From the NCBI GenBank assembly GCA_963170055.1, contig CAUJGJ010000029.1, forward strand, positions 124,001-188,000: a stretch of DNA of 64,000 nucleotides, written 5' to 3'. A model generated the notes under the pieces. That model worked only from the letters and a program-made list of their open reading frames with translations. It was not told the DNA's origin and did no database searches. This document shows positions 30,001 to 43,477 of the stretch, piece by piece. This DNA is from Halisarca cf. caerulea. Lineage: Eukaryota; Porifera; Demospongiae; Chondrillida; Halisarcidae. A program made the position numbers and the translations under genes. Every line of letters starts with the position of its first letter. Position 1 is the first letter of the stretch.

Positions 30001-33000
30001 CTTAACTTTCTTAGATAGTTAAAATTAGTATTTCATTTGTCATATCTTACGAACTTTGCCAATTTTGCACTTTGACTAATTTTAAAGTTATGTTTCTAAC
30101 TTTATCTTTGCGATAAATATTATTTAAACTTTGTAACGTTTTAAACTTAACTTTCTTAGTTAGTTAAAATTAGTATTTCATTTGTCATATCTTACGAACT
30201 TTGCCAATTTTGCACTTTGCCTAATTTTAAAGTTATGTTTCTAACTTTATCTTTGCGATAAATATTATTTAAACTTTGTAACGTTTTAAACTTAACTTTC
30301 TTAGTTAGTTAAAATTAGTATTTCATTTGTCATATCTTACGAACTTTGCCAATTTTGCACTTTGCCTAATTTTAAAGTTATGTTTCTAACTTTATCTTTG
30401 CGATAAATATTATTTAAACTTTGTAACGTTTTAAACTTAACTTTCTTAGTTAGTTAAAATTAGTATTTCATTTGTCATATCTTACGAACTTTGCCAATTT
30501 TGCACTTTGCCTAATTTTAAAGTTATGTTTCTAACTTTATCTTTGCGATAAATATTATTTAAACTTTCTAACGTTTTAAACTTAACTTTCTTAGTTAGTT
30601 AAAATTAGTATTTCATTTGTCATATCTTACGAACTTTGCCAATTTTGCACTTTGCCTAATTTTAAAGTTATGTTTCTAACTTTATCTTTGCGATAAATAT
30701 TATTTAAACTTTGTAATCTTTTAAACTTAACTTTCTTAGATAGTTAAAATTAGTATTTCATTTGTCATATCTTACGAACTTTGCCAATTTTGTACTTTGC
30801 CTAATTTTAAAGTTATGTTTCTAACTTTATCTTTGCGATAAATATTATTTAAACTTTGTAATCTTTTAAACTTAACTTTCTTAGATAGTTAAAATTAGTA
30901 TTTCATTTGTCATATCTTACGAACTTTGCCAATTTTGCACTTTGCCTAATTTTAAAGTTATGTTTCTAACTTTATCTTTGCGATAAATATTATTTAAACT
31001 TTCTAACGTTTTAAACTTAACTTTCTTAGTTAGTTAAAATTAGTATTTCATTTGTCATATCTTACGAACTTTGCCAATTTTGCACTTTGCCTAATTTTAA
31101 AGTTATGTTTCTAACTTTATCTTTGCGATAAATATTATTTAAACTTTGTAATCTTTTAAACTTAACTTTCTTAGTTAGTTAAAATTAGTATTTCATTTGT
31201 CATATCTTACGAACTTTGCCAATTTTGCACTTTGCCTAATTTTAAAGTTATGTTTCTAACTTTATCTTTGCGATAAATATTATTTAAGCTTTGTAATCTT
31301 TTAAACTTAACTTTCTTAGATAGTTAAAATTAGTATTTCATTTGTCATATCTTACGAACTTTGCCAATTTTGCACTTTGCCTAACTTTAAAGTTATGTTT
31401 CTAACTTTATCTTTGCGATAAATATTATTCAAACTTTCTAACGTTTTAAACCTAACTTTCTTAGATAGTTAAAATTAGTATTTCATTTGTCATATCTTAC
31501 GAACTTTGCCAATTTTGCACTTTGCCTAATTTTAAAGTTATGTTTCTAACTTTATCTTTGCGATAAATATTATTTAAACTTTGTAATCTTTTAAACTTAA
31601 CTTTCTTAGTTAGTTAAAATTAGTATTTCATTTGTCATATCTTACGAACTTTGCCAATTTTGCACTTTGCCTAATTTTAAAGTTATGTTTCTAACTTTAT
31701 CTTTGCGATAAATATTATTTAAGCTTTGTAATCTTTTAAACTTAACTTTCTTAGATAGTTAAAATTAGTATTTCATTTGTCATATCTTACGAACTTTGCC
31801 AATTTTGCACTTTGCCTAATTTTAAAGTTATGTTTCTAACTTTATCTTTGCGATAAATATTATTCAAACTTTCTAACGTTTTAAACTTAACTTTCTTAGA
31901 TAGTTAAAATTAGTATTTCATTTGTCATATCTTACGAACTTTGCCAATTTTGCACTTTGCCTAATTTTAAAGTTATGTTTCTAACTTTATCTTTGCGATA
32001 AATATTATTTAAACTTTGTAATCTTTTAAACTTAACTTTCTTAGTTAGTTAAAATTAGTATTTCATTTGTCATATCTTACGAACTTTGCCAATTTTGCAC
32101 TTTGCCTAATTTTAAAGTTATGTTTCTAACTTTATCTTTGCGATAAATATTATTTAAACTTTCTAACGTTTTAAACTTAACTTTCTTAGATAGTTAAAAT
32201 TAGTATTTCATTTGTCATATCTTACGAACTTTGCCAATTTTGCACTTTGCCTAATTTTAAAATTATGTTTCTAACTTTATCTTTGCGATAAATATTATTT
32301 AAACTTTGTAATCTTTTAAACTTAACTTTCTTAGTTAGTTAAAATTAGTATTTCATTTGTCATATCTTACGAACTTTGCCAATTTTGCACTTTGCCTAAC
32401 TTTAAAGTTATGTTTCTAACTTTATCTTTGCGATAAATATTATTTAAACTTTGTAATCTTTTAAACTTAACTTTCTTAGATAGTTAAAATTAGTATTTCA
32501 TTTGTCATATCTTACGAACTTTGCCAATTTTGCACTTTGCCTAATTTTAAAGTTATGTTTCTAACTTTATCTTTGCGATAAATATTATTTAAACTTTGTA
32601 ATCTTTTAAACTTAACTTTCTTAGTTAGTTAAAATTAGTATTTCATTTGTCATATCTTACGAACTTTGCCAATTTTGCACTTTGCCTAATTTTAAAGTTA
32701 TGTTTCTAACTTTATCTTTGCGATAAATATTATTTAAACTTTCTAACGTTTTAAACTTAACTTTCTTAGATAGTTAAAATTAGTATTTCATTTGTCATAT
32801 CTTACGAACTTTGCCAATTTTGCACTTTGCCTAATTTTAAAATTATGTTTCTAACTTTATCTTTGCGATAAATATTATTTAAACTTTGTAATCTTTTAAA
32901 CTTAACTTTCTTAGTTAGTTAAAATTAGTATTTCATTTGTCATATCTTACGAACTTTGCCAATTTTGCACTTTGCCTAACTTTAAAGTTATGTTTCTAAC

Positions 33001-36000
33001 TTTATCTTTGCGATAAATATTATTTAAACTTTGTAATCTTTTAAACTTAACTTTCTTAGTTAGTTAAAATTAGTATTTCATTTGTCATATCTTACGAACT
33101 TTGCCAATTTTGCACTTTGCCTAATTTTAAAGTTATGTTTCTAACTTTATCTTTGCGATAAATATTATTTAAACTTTCTAACGTTTTAAACTTAACTTTC
33201 TTAGATAGTTAAAATTAGTATTTCATTTGTCATATCTTACGAACTTTGCCAATTTTGCACTTTGCCTAATTTTAAAATTATGTTTCTAACTTTATCTTTG
33301 CGATAAATATTATTTAAACTTTGTAATCTTTTAAACTTAACTTTCTTAGTTAGTTAAAATTAGTATTTCATTTGTCATATCTTACGGACTTTGCCAATTT
33401 TGCACTTTGCCTAACTTTAAAGTTATGTTTCTAACTTTATCTTTGCGATAAATATTATTTAAACTTTGTAATCTTTTAAACTTAACTTTCTTAGATAGTT
33501 AAAATTAGTATTTCATTTGTCATATCTTACGAACTTTGCCAATTTTGCACTTTGCCTAATTTTAAAGTTATGTTTCTAACTTTATCTTTGCGATAAATAT
33601 TATTTAAACTTTCTAACGTTTTAAACTTAACTTTCTTAGATAGTTAAAAGTAGTATTTCATTTGTCATATCTTACGAACTTTGCCAATTTTGCACTTTGC
33701 CTAACTTTAAAGTTATGTTTCTAACTTTATCTTTGCGATAAATATTAGTTAAACTTTGTAATCTTTTAAACTTAACTTTCTTAGATAGTTAAAATTAGTA
33801 TTTCATTTGTCATATCTTACGAACTTTGCCAATTTTGCACTTTGCCTAATTTTAAAGTTATGTTTCTAACTTTATCTTTGCGATAAATATTATTTAAACT
33901 TTCTAACGTTTTAAACTTAACTTTCTTAGATAGTTAAAAGTAGTATTTCATTTGTCATATCTTACGAACTTTGCCAATTTTGCACTTTGCCTAATTTTAA
34001 AGTTATGTTTCTAACTTTATCTTTGCGATAAATATTATTTAAACTTTCTAACGTTTTAAACTTAACTTTCTTAGATAGTTAAAATTAGTATTTCATTTGT
34101 CATATCTTACGAACTTTGCCAATTTTGCACTTTGCCTAATTTTAAAGTTATGTTTCTAACTTTATCTTTGCGATAAATATTATTTAAACTTTCTAACGTT
34201 TTAAACTTAACTTTCTTAGATAGTTAAAAGTAGTATTTCATTTGTCATATCTTACGAACTTTGCCAATTTTGCACTTTGCCTAATTTTAAAGTTATGTTT
34301 CTAACTTTATCTTTGCGATAAATATTATTTAAACTTTCTAACGTTTTAAACTTAACTTTCTTAGATAGTTAAAATTAGTATTTCATTTGTCATATCTTAC
34401 GAACTTTGCCAATTTTGCACTTTGCCTAATTTTAAAGTTATGTTTCTAACTTTATCTTTGCGATAAATATTATTTAAACTTTCTAACGTTTTAAACTTAA
34501 CTTTCTTAGATAGTTAAAAGTAGTATTTCATTTGTCATATCTTACGAACTTTGCCAATTTTGCACTTTGCCTAACTTTAAAGTTATGTTTCTAACTTTAT
34601 CTTTGCGATAAATATTAGTTAAACTTTGTAATCTTTTAAACTTAACTTTCTTAGATAGTTAAAATTAGTATTTCATTTGTCATATCTTACGAACTTTGCC
34701 AATTTTGCACTTTGCCTAATTTTAAAGTTATGTTTCTAACTTTATCTTTGCGATAAATATTATTTAAACTTTCTAACGTTTTAAACTTAACTTTCTTAGA
34801 TAGTTAAAAGTAGTATTTCATTTGTCATATCTTACGAACTTTGCCAATTTTGCACTTTGCCTAATTTTAAAGTTATGTTTCTAACTTTATCTTTGCGATA
34901 AATATTATTTAAACTTTCTAACGTTTTAAACTTAACTTTCTTAGATAGTTAAAATTAGTATTTCATTTGTCATATCTTACGAACTTTGCCAATTTTGCAC
35001 TTTGCCTAATTTTAAAATTATGTTTCTAACTTTATCTTTGCGATAAATATTATTTAAACTTTGTAATCTTTTAAACTTAACTTTCTTAGTTAGTTAAAAT
35101 TAGTATTTCATTTGTCATATCTTACGAACTTTGCCAATTTTGCACTTTGCCTAACTTTAAAGTTATGTTTCTAACTTTATCTTTGCGATAAATATTATTT
35201 AAACTTTGTAATCTTTTAAACTTAACTTTCTTAGATAGTTAAAATTAGTATTTCATTTGTCATATCTTACGAACTTTGCCAATTTTGCACTTTGCCTAAT
35301 TTTAAAGTTATGTTTCTAACTTTATCTTTGCGATAAATATTATTTAAACTTTCTAACGTTTTAAACTTAACTTTCTTAGATAGTTAAAAGTAGTATTTCA
35401 TTTGTCATATCTTACGAACTTTGCCAATTTTGCACTTTGCCTAATTTTAAAGTTATGTTTCTAACTTTATCTTTGCGATAAATATTATTTAAACTTTCTA
35501 ACGTTTTAAACTTAACTTTCTTAGATAGTTAAAATTAGTATTTCATTTGTCATATCTTACGAACTTTGCCAATTTTGCACTTTGCCTAATTTTAAAATTA
35601 TGTTTCTAACTTTATCTTTGCGATAAATATTATTTAAACTTTGTAATCTTTTAAACTTAACTTTCTTAGTTAGTTAAAATTAGTATTTCATTTGTCATAT
35701 CTTACGAACTTTGCCAATTTTGCACTTTGCCTAACTTTAAAGTTATGTTTCTAACTTTATCTTTGCGATAAATATTATTTAAACTTTGTAATCTTTTAAA
35801 CTTAACTTTCTTAGATAGTTAAAATTAGTATTTCATTTGTCATATCTTACGAACTTTGCCAATTTTGCACTTTGCCTAATTTTAAAGTTATGTTTCTAAC
35901 TTTATCTTTGCGATAAATATTATTTAAACTTTCTAACGTTTTAAACTTAACTTTCTTAGATAGTTAAAAGTAGTATTTCATTTGTCATATCTTACGAACT

Positions 36001-39000
36001 TTGCCAATTTTGCACTTTGCCTAACTTTAAAGTTATGTTTCTAACTTTATCTTTGCGATAAATATTAGTTAAACTTTGTAATCTTTTAAACTTAACTTTC
36101 TTAGATAGTTAAAATTAGTATTTCATTTGTCATATCTTACGAACTTTGCCAATTTTGCACTTTGCCTAATTTTAAAGTTATGTTTCTAACTTTATCTTTG
36201 CGATAAATATTATTTAAACTTTCTAACGTTTTAAACTTAACTTTCTTAGATAGTTAAAAGTAGTATTTCATTTGTCATATCTTACGAACTTTGCCAATTT
36301 TGCACTTTGCCTAATTTTAAAGTTATGTTTCTAACTTTATCTTTGCGATAAATATTATTTAAACTTTCTAACGTTTTAAACTTAACTTTCTTAGATAGTT
36401 AAAATTAGTATTTCATTTGTCATATCTTACGAACTTTGCCAATTTTGCACTTTGCCTAATTTTAAAGTTATGTTTCTAACTTTATCTTTGCGATAAATAT
36501 TATTTAAACTTTCTAACGTTTTAAACTTAACTTTCTTAGATAGTTAAAAGTAGTATTTCATTTGTCATATCTTACGAACTTTGCCAATTTTGCACTTTGC
36601 CTAACTTTAAAGTTATGTTTCTAACTTTATCTTTGCGATAAATATTAGTTAAACTTTGTAATCTTTTAAACTTAACTTTCTTAGATAGTTAAAATTAGTA
36701 TTTCATTTGTCATATCTTACGAACTTTGCCAATTTTGCTCTTTGCCTAATTTTAAAGTTATGTTTCTAACTTTATCTTTGCGATAAATATTATTTAAACT
36801 TTCTAACGTTTTAAACTTAACTTTCTTAGATAGTTAAAAGTAGTATTTCATTTGTCATATCTTACGAACTTTGCCAATTTTGCACTTTGCCTAATTTTAA
36901 AGTTATGTTTCTACCTTTATCTTTGCGATAAATATTATTTAAACTTTGTAATCTTTTAAACTTAACTTTCTTAGATAGTTAAAATTAGTATTTCATTTGT
37001 CATATCTTACGAACTTTGCCAATTTTGCACTTTGCCTAATTTTAAAGTTATGTTTCTAACTTTATCTTTGCGATAAATATTATTTAAACTTTCTAACGTT
37101 TTAAACTTAACTTTCTTAGATAGTTAAAAGTAGTATTTCATTTGTCATATCTTACGAACTTTGCCAATTTTGCACTTTGCCTAATTTTAAAGTTATGTTT
37201 CTAACTTTATCTTTGCGATAAATATTATTTAAACTTTCTAACGTTTTAAACTTAACTTTCTTAGATAGTTAAAATTAGTATTTCATTTGTCATATCTTAC
37301 GAACTTTGCCAATTTTGCACTTTGCCTAATTTTAAAGTTATGTTTCTAACTTTATCTTTGCGATAAATATTATTTAAACTTTCTAACGTTTTAAACTTAA
37401 CTTTCTTAGATAGTTAAAAGTAGTATTTCATTTGTCATATCTTACGAACTTTGCCAATTTTGCACTTTGCCTAATTTTAAAGTTATGTTTCTAACTTTAT
37501 CTTTGCGATAAATATTATTTAAACTTTCTAACGTTTTAAACTTAACTTTCTTAGATAGTTAAAATTAGTATTTCATTTGTCATATCTTACGAACTTTGCC
37601 AATTTTGCACTTTGCCTAATTTTAAAGTTATGTTTCTAACTTTATCTTTGCGATAAATATTATTTAAACTTTCTAACGTTTTAAACTTAACTTTCTTAGT
37701 TAGTTAAAAGTAGTATTTCATTTGTCATATCTTACGAACTTTGCCAATTTTGCACTTTGCCTAATTTTAAAGTTATGTTTCTAACTTTATCTTTGCGATA
37801 AATATTATTTAAACTTTGTAATCTTTTAAACTTAACTTTCTTAGATAGTTAAAATTAGTATTTCATTTGTCATATCTTACGAACTTTGCCAATTTTGCAC
37901 TTTGCCTAATTTTAAAGTTATGTTTCTAACTTTATCTTTGCGATAAATATTATTTAAACTTTCTAACGTTTTAAACTTAACTTTCTTAGATAGTTAAAAG
38001 TAGTATTTCATTTGTCATATCTTACGAACTTTCCCAATTTTGCACTTTGCCTAATTTTAAAGTTATGTTTCTAACTTTATCTTTGCGATAAATATTATTT
38101 AAACTTTGTAATCTTTTAAACTTAACTTTCTTAGTTAGTTAAAATTAGTATTTCATTTGTCATATCTTACGAACTTTGCCAATTTTGCACTTTGCCTAAT
38201 TTTAAAGTTATGTTTCTAACTTTATCTTTGCGATAAATATTATTTAAACTTTCTAACGTTTTAAACTTAACTTTCTTAGATAGTTAAAAGTAGTATTTCA
38301 TTTGTCATATCTTACGAACTTTGCCAATTTTGCACTTTGCCTAACTTTAAAGTTATGTTTCTAACTTTATCTTTGCGATAAATATTAATTTAACTTTGAA
38401 ATCTTTTAAACTTAACTTTCTTAGATAGTTAAAATTAGTATTTCATTTGTCATATCTTACGAACTTTGCCAATTTTGCACTTTGCCTAATTTTAAAGTTA
38501 TGTTTCTAACTTTATCTTTGCGATAAATATTATTTAAACTTTCTAACGTTTTAAACTTAACTTTCTTAGATAGTTAAAATTAGTATTTCATTTGTCATAT
38601 CTTACGAACTTTGCCAATTTTGCACTTTGCCTAATTTTAAAGTTATGTTTCTAACTTTATCTTTGCGATAAATATTATTTAAACTTTCTAACGTTTTAAA
38701 CTTAACTTTCTTAGTTAGTTAAAAGTAGTATTTCATTTGTCATATCTTACGAACTTTGCCAATTTTGCACTTTGCCTAATTTTAAAGTTATGTTTCTAAC
38801 TTTATCTTTGCGATAAATATTATTTAAACTTTGTAATCTTTTAAACTTAACTTTCTTAGATAGTTAAAATTAGTATTTCATTTGTCATATCTTACGAACT
38901 TTGCCAATTTTGCACTTTGCCTAATTTTAAAGTTATGTTTCTAACTTTATCTTTGCGATAAATATTATTTAAACTTTCTAACGTTTTAAACTTAACTTTC

Positions 39001-40858
39001 TTAGATAGTTAAAAGTAGTATTTCATTTGTCATATCTTACGAACTTTTCCAATTTTGCACTTTGCCTAATTTTAAAGTTATGTTTCTAACTTTATCTTTG
39101 CGATAAATATTATTTAAACTTTGTAATCTTTTAAACTTAACTTTCTTAGTTAGTTAAAATTAGTATTTCATTTGTCATATCTTACGAACTTTGCCAATTT
39201 TGCACTTTGCCTAATTTTAAAGTTATGTTTCTAACTTTATCTTTGCGATAAATATTATTTAAACTTTCTAACGTTTTAAACTTAACTTTCTTAGATAGTT
39301 AAAATTAGTATTTCATTTGTCATATCTTACGAACTTTGCCAATTTTGCACTTTGCCTAATTTTAAAGTTATGTTTCTAACTTTATCTTTGCGATAAATAT
39401 TATTTAAACTTTGTAATCTTTTAAACTTAACTTTCTTAGTTAGTTAAAATTAGTATTTCATTTGTCATATCTTACGAACTTTGCCAATTTTGCACTTTGC
39501 CTAATTTTAAAGTTATGTTTCTAACTTTATCTTTGCGATAAATATTATTTAAACTTTGTAATCTTTTAAACTTAACTTTCTTAGATAGTTAAAATTAGTA
39601 TTTCATTTGTCATATCTTACGAACTTTGCCAATTTTGCACTTTGCCTAACTTTAAAGTTATGTTTCTAACTTTATCTTTGCGATAAATATTATTTAAACT
39701 TTCTAACGTTTTAAACTTAACTTTCTTAGATAGTTAAAAGTAGTATTTCATTTGTCATATCTTACGAACTTGGCCAATTTTGCACTTTGCCTAATTTTAA
39801 AGTTACGTTTCTAACTTTATCTTTGCGATAAATGTTATTTAAACTTTGTAATCTTTTAAACTTAACTTTCTTAGTTAGTTAAAATTAGTATTTCATTTGT
39901 CATATCTTACGAACATTGCCAATTTTGCACTTTGCCTAATTTTAAAGTTATGTTTCTAACTTTATCTTTGCGATAAATATTATTTAAACTTTCTAACGTT
40001 TTAAACTTAACTTTCTTAGATAGTTAAAATTAGTATTTCATTTGTCATATCTTACGAACTTTGCCAATTTTGCACTTTGCCTAATTTTAAAGTTATGTTT
40101 CTAACTTTATCTTTGCGATAAATATTATTTAAACTTTCTAACGTTTTAAACTTAACTTTCTTAGTTAGTTAAAATTAGTATTTCATTTGTCATATCTTAC
40201 GAACTTTGCCAATTTTGCACTTTGCCTAATTTTAAAGTTATGTTTCTAACTTTATCTTTGCGATAAATATTATTTAAACTTTCTAACGTTTTAAACTTAA
40301 CTTTCTTAGATAGTTAAAAGTAGTATTTCATTTGTCATATCTTACGAACTTTGCCAATTTTGCACTTTGCCTAATTTTAAAGTTATGTTTCTAACTTTAT
40401 CTTTGCGATAAATATTATTTAAACTTTCTAACGTTTTAAACTTAACTTTCTTAGATAGTTAAAGTTAGTATTTCATTTGTCATATCTTACGAACTTTGCC
40501 AATTTTGCACTTTGCCTAATTTTAAAGTTATGTTTCTAACTTTATCTTTGCGATAAATATTATTTAAACTTTCTAACGTTTTAAACTTAACTTTCTTAGT
40601 TAGTTAAAATTAGTATTTCATTTGTCATATCTTACGAACTTTGCCAATTTTGCACTTTGCCTAACTTTAAAGTTATGTTTCTAACTTTAAATATTATTTA
40701 AACTTTGTAATCTTTTAAACTTAACTTTCTTAGATAGTTAAAATTAGTATTTCATTTGTCATATCTTACGAACTTTGCCAATTTTGCACTTTGCTTAATT
40801 TTAAAGTTATGTTTCTAACTTTAAATATTATTTAAACTTTGTAATCTTTTAAACTTAA
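1..40858. repeat. 145-bp satellite array, main block (282 monomers)
   Basis: Head-to-tail tandem repeat. Each monomer starts at TTCTTAG(T/A)TAG, and successive starts fall at 1, 146, 291, 436 and so on. Stepping to the last monomer start (40,727) gives exactly 281 x 145 bp once four 2-bp deletions (near 7,910, 8,053, 10,951 and 12,689) and one 11-bp deletion are allowed for. Monomers differ by only a few bases, at recurring sites: AGTTAG/AGATAG, AAATTAG/AAAGTAG/AAATGTAG, GAACATTG/GAACTTTG, GCCTAATT/GCCTAACT/GACTAATT, and GTAATC/CTAACG/TTAATC/GTAAGC. All copies share one orientation. Hand count of one monomer gives about 23% G+C. There is no open reading frame of note. The array continues off the left edge of the window. 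Such an AT-rich homogeneous array of near-nucleosomal unit length is typical of centromeric or pericentromeric satellites; that role is inferred. Confidence 0.98.
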
Positions 40859-41669
40859 CCCTTTATTGTGGACGATATGATTGCGCAATCACCCCTTTAT
40901 CGTGGACGAGCCACTATAGTGGCTCGTACTTCTTTTGTCATTTTAAGAACGAATTAAATGTTTACTGGCTCAATTGCTCATCTAACGAAAGTTAAAACAT
41001 GTTGCCAGTATCAACATAAGCGATAGATAACAAAAATAGTGACACGAAAGCTAGAAAAACACAAAATCCTAAGCGTACCGTATACGTACTGCTGCATCAG
41101 ATGAGTTTCAGGAACAGGTAGATAATGACAAAAACGAGTTCAGAATTAATCTGGCTTGAGAAACGATGGCACAGTACCTCTCTAGAAAGCGGAAAGGACG
41201 AACTAGCATTAACAGTGTGCCTCCTTTCCTGCGATTTGTGAGCGTCACTCCCTTCGACGTTGACAATCTTCGGAGCGACCTAATCTGCCATTACAACTCG
41301 TCAATTCTTTCCAGGAAGCAAACCAAGTACAGCGGCAAGCAAAGTAAGGAAATCGATCCCATTCTCTCTGCGTAGTTCCTGATTTTAGATTGAGCCACAC
41401 TAAAGAACGCCATTTTTATTCCGCATAACTAGGATTTTTCGGGATATTAATGTATATTTATTGCATAACACCGTAAAACGGGATCGAAAATAACTTTTAG
41501 TATGTGTTCTAACTTCGTTATAACCCATATTAGAAGGTTCATACTTACAGAGTGTGTTACTATTGCTACGTATATGCTTCGTATAAAATTTGAACAAAAT
41601 GCGCTAAACTTTCGTCATCTTCCACAACCACGGGTTGAGCCACTATAGTGGCTCGTCCACAATAAAGGG
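40859..41669. mobile_element. piggyBac-like non-autonomous element, copy 1
   Basis: An 811-bp insertion interrupts a satellite monomer. It is flanked by TTAA on both sides (40,855-40,858 and 41,670-41,673), which is one target site duplicated, and ends in 17-bp inverted repeats CCCTTTATTGTGGACGA. TTAA duplication plus CCC-starting termini are hallmarks of the piggyBac superfamily. The perfect palindrome CGAGCCACTATAGTGGCTCG lies at 40,907-40,926, and its 18-bp core recurs at 41,637-41,654 next to the other end. The left end also carries a second terminal-like copy (CCCCTTTATCGTGGACGA) after the palindrome GATTGCGCAATC. Inside are only short open frames: 69 codons at 41,166-41,375 plus, and 65 at 41,400-41,597 minus. 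Neither shows transposase motifs I recognise, so the element should depend on a transposase encoded elsewhere. Confidence 0.85.
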
Positions 41670-42666
41670 TTAACTTTCTTAGATAGTTAAAATTAGTATT
41701 TCATTTGTCATATCTTACGAACTTTGCCAATTTTGCACTTTGCCTAATTTTAAAGTTATGTTTCTAACTTTATCTTTGCGATAAATATTATTTAAACTTT
41801 CTAACGTTTTAAACTTAACTTTCTTAGTTAGTTAAAATTAGTATTTCATTTGTCATATCTTACGAACTTTGCCAATTTTGCACTTTGCCTAATTTTAAAG
41901 TTATGTTTCTAACTTTATCTTTGCGATAAATATTATTTATACTTTGTAATCTTTTAAACTTAACTTTCTTAGATAGTTAAAATTAGTATTTCATTTGTCA
42001 TATCTTACGAACTTTGCCAATTTTGCACTTTGCCTAATTTTAAAGTTATGTTTCTAACTTTATCTTTGCGATAAATATTATTTAAACTTTCTAACGTTTT
42101 AAACTTAACTTTCTTAGATAGTTAAAAGTAGTATTTCATTTGTCATATCTTACGAACTTTGCCAATTTTGCACTTTGCCTAATTTTAAAGTTATGTTTCT
42201 AACTTTATCTTTGCGATAAATATTATTTAAACTTTCTAACGTTTTAAACTTAACTTTCTTAGATAGTTAAAGTTAGTATTTCATTTGTCATATCTTACGA
42301 ACTTTGCCAATTTTGCACTTTGCCTAATTTTAAAGTTATGTTTCTAACTTTATCTTTGCGATAAATATTATTTAAACTTTCTAACGTTTTAAACTTAACT
42401 TTCTTAGTTAGTTAAAATTAGTATTTCATTTGTCATATCTTACGAACTTTGCCAATTTTGCACTTTGCCTAACTTTAAAGTTATGTTTCTAACTTTAAAT
42501 ATTATTTAAACTTTGTAATCTTTTAAACTTAACTTTCTTAGATAGTTAAAATTAGTATTTCATTTGTCATATCTTACGAACTTTGCCAATTTTGCACTTT
42601 GCTTAATTTTAAAGTTATGTTTCTAACTTTAAATATTATTTAAACTTTGTAATCTTTTAAACTTAA
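41670..42666. repeat. 145-bp satellite, seven monomers between the two elements
   Basis: Monomers start at 41,676, 41,821, 41,966, 42,111, 42,256, 42,401 and 42,535. The last two are 134 bp long, because ATCTTTGCGAT is missing between AACTTT and AAATATT. The monomer at 41,821 carries the rare change TATTTATAC, which recurs 1,808 bp downstream. These markers show that the stretch belongs to a duplicated block. Confidence 0.97.
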
Positions 42667-43477
42667 CCCTTTATTGTGGACGATATGATTGCGCAATCAC
42701 CCCTTTATCGTGGACGAGCCACTATAGTGGCTCGTACTTCTTTTGTCATTTTAAGAACGAATTAAATGTTTACTGGCTCAATTGCTCATCTAACGAAAGT
42801 TAAAACATGTTGCCAGTATCAACATAAGCGATAGATAACAAAAATAGTGACACGAAAGCTAGAAAAACACAAAATCCTAAGCGTACCGTATACGTACTGC
42901 TGCATCAGATGAGTTTCAGGAACAGGTAGATAATGACAAAAACGAGTTCAGAATTAATCTGGCTTGAGAAACGATGGCACAGTACCTCTCTAGAAAGCGG
43001 AAAGGACGAACTAGCATTAACAGTGTGCCTCCTTTCCTGCGATTTGTGAGCGTCACTCCCTTCGACGTTGACAATCTTCGGAGCGACCTAATCTGCCATT
43101 ACAACTCGTCAATTCTTTCCAGGAAGCAAACCAAGTACAGCGGCAAGCAAAGTAAGGAAATCGATCCCATTCTCTCTGCGTAGTTCCTGATTTTAGATTG
43201 AGCCACACTAAAGAACGCCATTTTTATTCCGCATAACTAGGATTTTTCGGGATATTAATGTATATTTATTGCATAACACCGTAAAACGGGATCGAAAATA
43301 ACTTTTAGTATGTGTTCTAACTTCGTTATAACCCATATTAGAAGGTTCATACTTACAGAGTGTGTTACTATTGCTACGTATATGCTTCGTATAAAATTTG
43401 AACAAAATGCGCTAAACTTTCGTCATCTTCCACAACCACGGGTTGAGCCACTATAGTGGCTCGTCCACAATAAAGGG
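42667..43477. mobile_element. piggyBac-like non-autonomous element, copy 2
   Basis: An 811-bp element exactly 1,808 bp downstream of copy 1 and apparently identical to it by eye, including both short open frames (42,974-43,183 plus and 43,208-43,405 minus). TTAA flanks lie at 42,663-42,666 and 43,478-43,481. The neighbouring satellite monomers are also the same on both sides, so this copy arose by tandem duplication of a satellite-plus-element block and not by a second transposition. Confidence 0.88.

Noticed and set aside
41166..41375. 69-codon open frame in the TTAA element (repeated at 42,974-43,183) as a gene
   Set aside because: No recognisable domain, no transposase catalytic motif and no splice evidence. 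Its presence in two copies only reflects block duplication.
41400..41597. 65-codon minus-strand open frame in the TTAA element (repeated at 43,208-43,405)
   Set aside because: Overlaps the element's non-coding part, has no domain, and is chance in AT-rich sequence.
40859..43477. Two independent insertions of the TTAA element
   Set aside because: Identical flanking monomers with the same rare variants, the same 11-bp deletions and an exact 1,808-bp period show duplication of one insertion.
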